7,445 nucleotides of DNA from Anaerolineae bacterium (GTDB lineage Bacteria > Chloroflexota > Anaerolineae > UBA4142): contig DAIDTM010000144.1 of NCBI GenBank assembly GCA_027457205.1, positions 1 to 7,445 on the forward strand, in the 5' to 3' direction. This document shows, one piece after another, positions 6,663 to 7,445 of the stretch (within the stretch, counting starts at the first letter, position 1; each line of letters starts with the position of its first letter). Under the pieces are notes generated by a model that was given only the letters and a program-made list of their open reading frames with translations, was not told where the DNA came from and did not search any database. A program made the position numbers and the translations under genes.

Positions 6663-7445
6663 GCGGTCGCGCCGCGCGTGGGTGCGCCGCTCGCCAAACT
6701 GTATCGCGCGCGTGGCTTGGCGTACGAAGGGCACGGGGAATACGCACGCGCTCGGGCGGATCAGGAAGCCGCGCTCCAGTTTGCCCAGGCGGCGCACGAC
6801 CCACAGGCGGAATGGCAGGCGCTGATCGATCTGGGCAAGCTGTGGGCGGAACGCGACTATGGCAAGACCGGCGAGTATTTCCAGCGGGCGTTCGATCTGG
6901 CGCGCACGCTCGATGATCCCGGCACCCTCGCGCACAGTTTGAATCGGTTGGGCAATTGGTACACCAATGTTGAACGACCATTGGATGCGCTCCACCATCT
7001 TCATCAAGCGCTGACGATTTTTCAGCAACTGGGCGATCGCCGCGGTATCGCTCAGACGCTCGATTTGCTCGGAATGACCAACGCGCTCAGCGGTGATCTG
7101 ATTGAGAGTGCCGCGTACTACCGGCAAGCCATCGCGCTATTTCGCGAACTAGACGAGCGGGTAGACCTGGTGTCGAGTCTGACGAGTCTTGGGCTCGGTG
7201 CTGCCGAATATCAAGTGACGACGGCGGTGTTGGCGGCGATCGATCTCGCCGACGCGCTACGCGAGGTGGAGCAGTCGGTCCAACTCGCGCGCGAAATCGG
7301 TTGGCGTTCTGCCGAAGCCTTTGCTTTGATCGTATCGGCGAACCTCCAGGGTTCACGCGGGGATTTCACGTTGGCGTTGGAATCAAACCAGCGCGGTCTA
7401 CAAGTCGCGGAGGAAATCGGACATCGCCAATGGATGACGTATGCC
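6321..7445 (+). CDS. TPR protein with STAND winged-helix/linker head, unit D; 3' partial
   Basis: This is the fourth paralogue. It is open for 375 codons to the window end with no stop, so its length is unknown. The head is the most divergent of the four and one residue longer: LFQHALLQEAAYDSLL (28-43), LDELAPLLARHFAEA (66-80), LAGE (92-95), then HYTSAL (109-114). Gln replaces the Lys of FKH, and LAGE replaces RAGD. Clear TPR-like repeats follow at about 126-157, 203-236 and 243-276, with weaker ones at 283-325 and 331-364. Those at 203-276 are the most textbook TPRs in the window (SLNRLGNWYTN, then TLDLLGMTNALSGD). ATG 6321 overlaps the TGA of unit C, and no good ribosome site is seen. It is probably another co-translated sensor subunit. 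What its array binds is not known. Confidence 0.85.
   Translation, partial: MTLDDRLNLLRTAGLIRDAGTVSEKEYLFQHALLQEAAYDSLLKQDRKRLHLAVGNALEQSYPERLDELAPLLARHFAEASDDSRALTYFILAGEHALRQYAFPEVIAHYTSALAVAPRVGAPLAKLYRARGLAYEGHGEYARARADQEAALQFAQAAHDPQAEWQALIDLGKLWAERDYGKTGEYFQRAFDLARTLDDPGTLAHSLNRLGNWYTNVERPLDALHHLHQALTIFQQLGDRRGIAQTLDLLGMTNALSGDLIESAAYYRQAIALFRELDERVDLVSSLTSLGLGAAEYQVTTAVLAAIDLADALREVEQSVQLAREIGWRSAEAFALIVSANLQGSRGDFTLALESNQRGLQVAEEIGHRQWMTYA

Noticed and set aside
6468..7127. A 219-codon minus-strand open frame.
   Set aside because: It lies opposite unit D, whose head and TPR motifs are clear. No domain is recognised on the minus strand.
1281..7445. The array as decaying pseudogene copies of a single cyclase-STAND-TPR gene.
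   Set aside because: Each unit has an uninterrupted frame of 375 to 586 codons, the heads keep motif spacing, and many differences in the best-matching block are silent, all of which suggests selection on protein.

Overview
The window is a single unbroken coding block on the + strand of a fairly GC-rich bacterium (roughly 60% GC by eye, many CGCG-containing codons). The protein types, class III nucleotide cyclases joined to STAND/AAA_16-type NTPases with TPR arrays, are most familiar to me from Chloroflexota, actinobacteria and some proteobacteria. Chloroflexota is my best guess, with low confidence. There are no intergenic gaps, RNA genes, mobile elements or CRISPR arrays, and no promoter or terminator could be supported.

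Five reading frames run head to tail. Gene 1 (1-1284, 5' end outside the window) carries the tail of a class III adenylate/guanylate cyclase domain and then a STAND-type NTPase with clear Walker A and Walker B motifs. It stops inside what is normally the winged-helix region of the single-chain family. Genes 2 to 5 (1281-3041, 3038-4567, 4564-6324, and 6321 to beyond the window end) are paralogues. Each starts with the same ~113-residue 'head', which is the part of the family that normally follows directly on from the end of gene 1, and then carries its own TPR-like helical array. Genes 2 and 4 are full-length relatives of identical length (586 aa) with the same C-terminal motif. Gene 3 (509 aa) and gene 5 have different arrays.

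All four junctions are the same 4-base ATGA overlap, in which the start codon of the next gene overlaps the TGA of the previous one, so every step is a -1 change of frame. Good Shine-Dalgarno sequences are mostly missing at these starts. This points to translation coupled by termination and re-initiation, and to co-production of the five proteins.

The reading I favour is a split, multi-subunit version of a normally single-chain cyclase-STAND-TPR signalling protein: one catalytic/NTPase subunit followed by several alternative TPR sensor subunits, each carrying the missing half of the winged-helix region as a possible docking piece. The split, the repeated heads and the ATGA junctions are seen directly in the sequence. 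The shared-docking function is inference.
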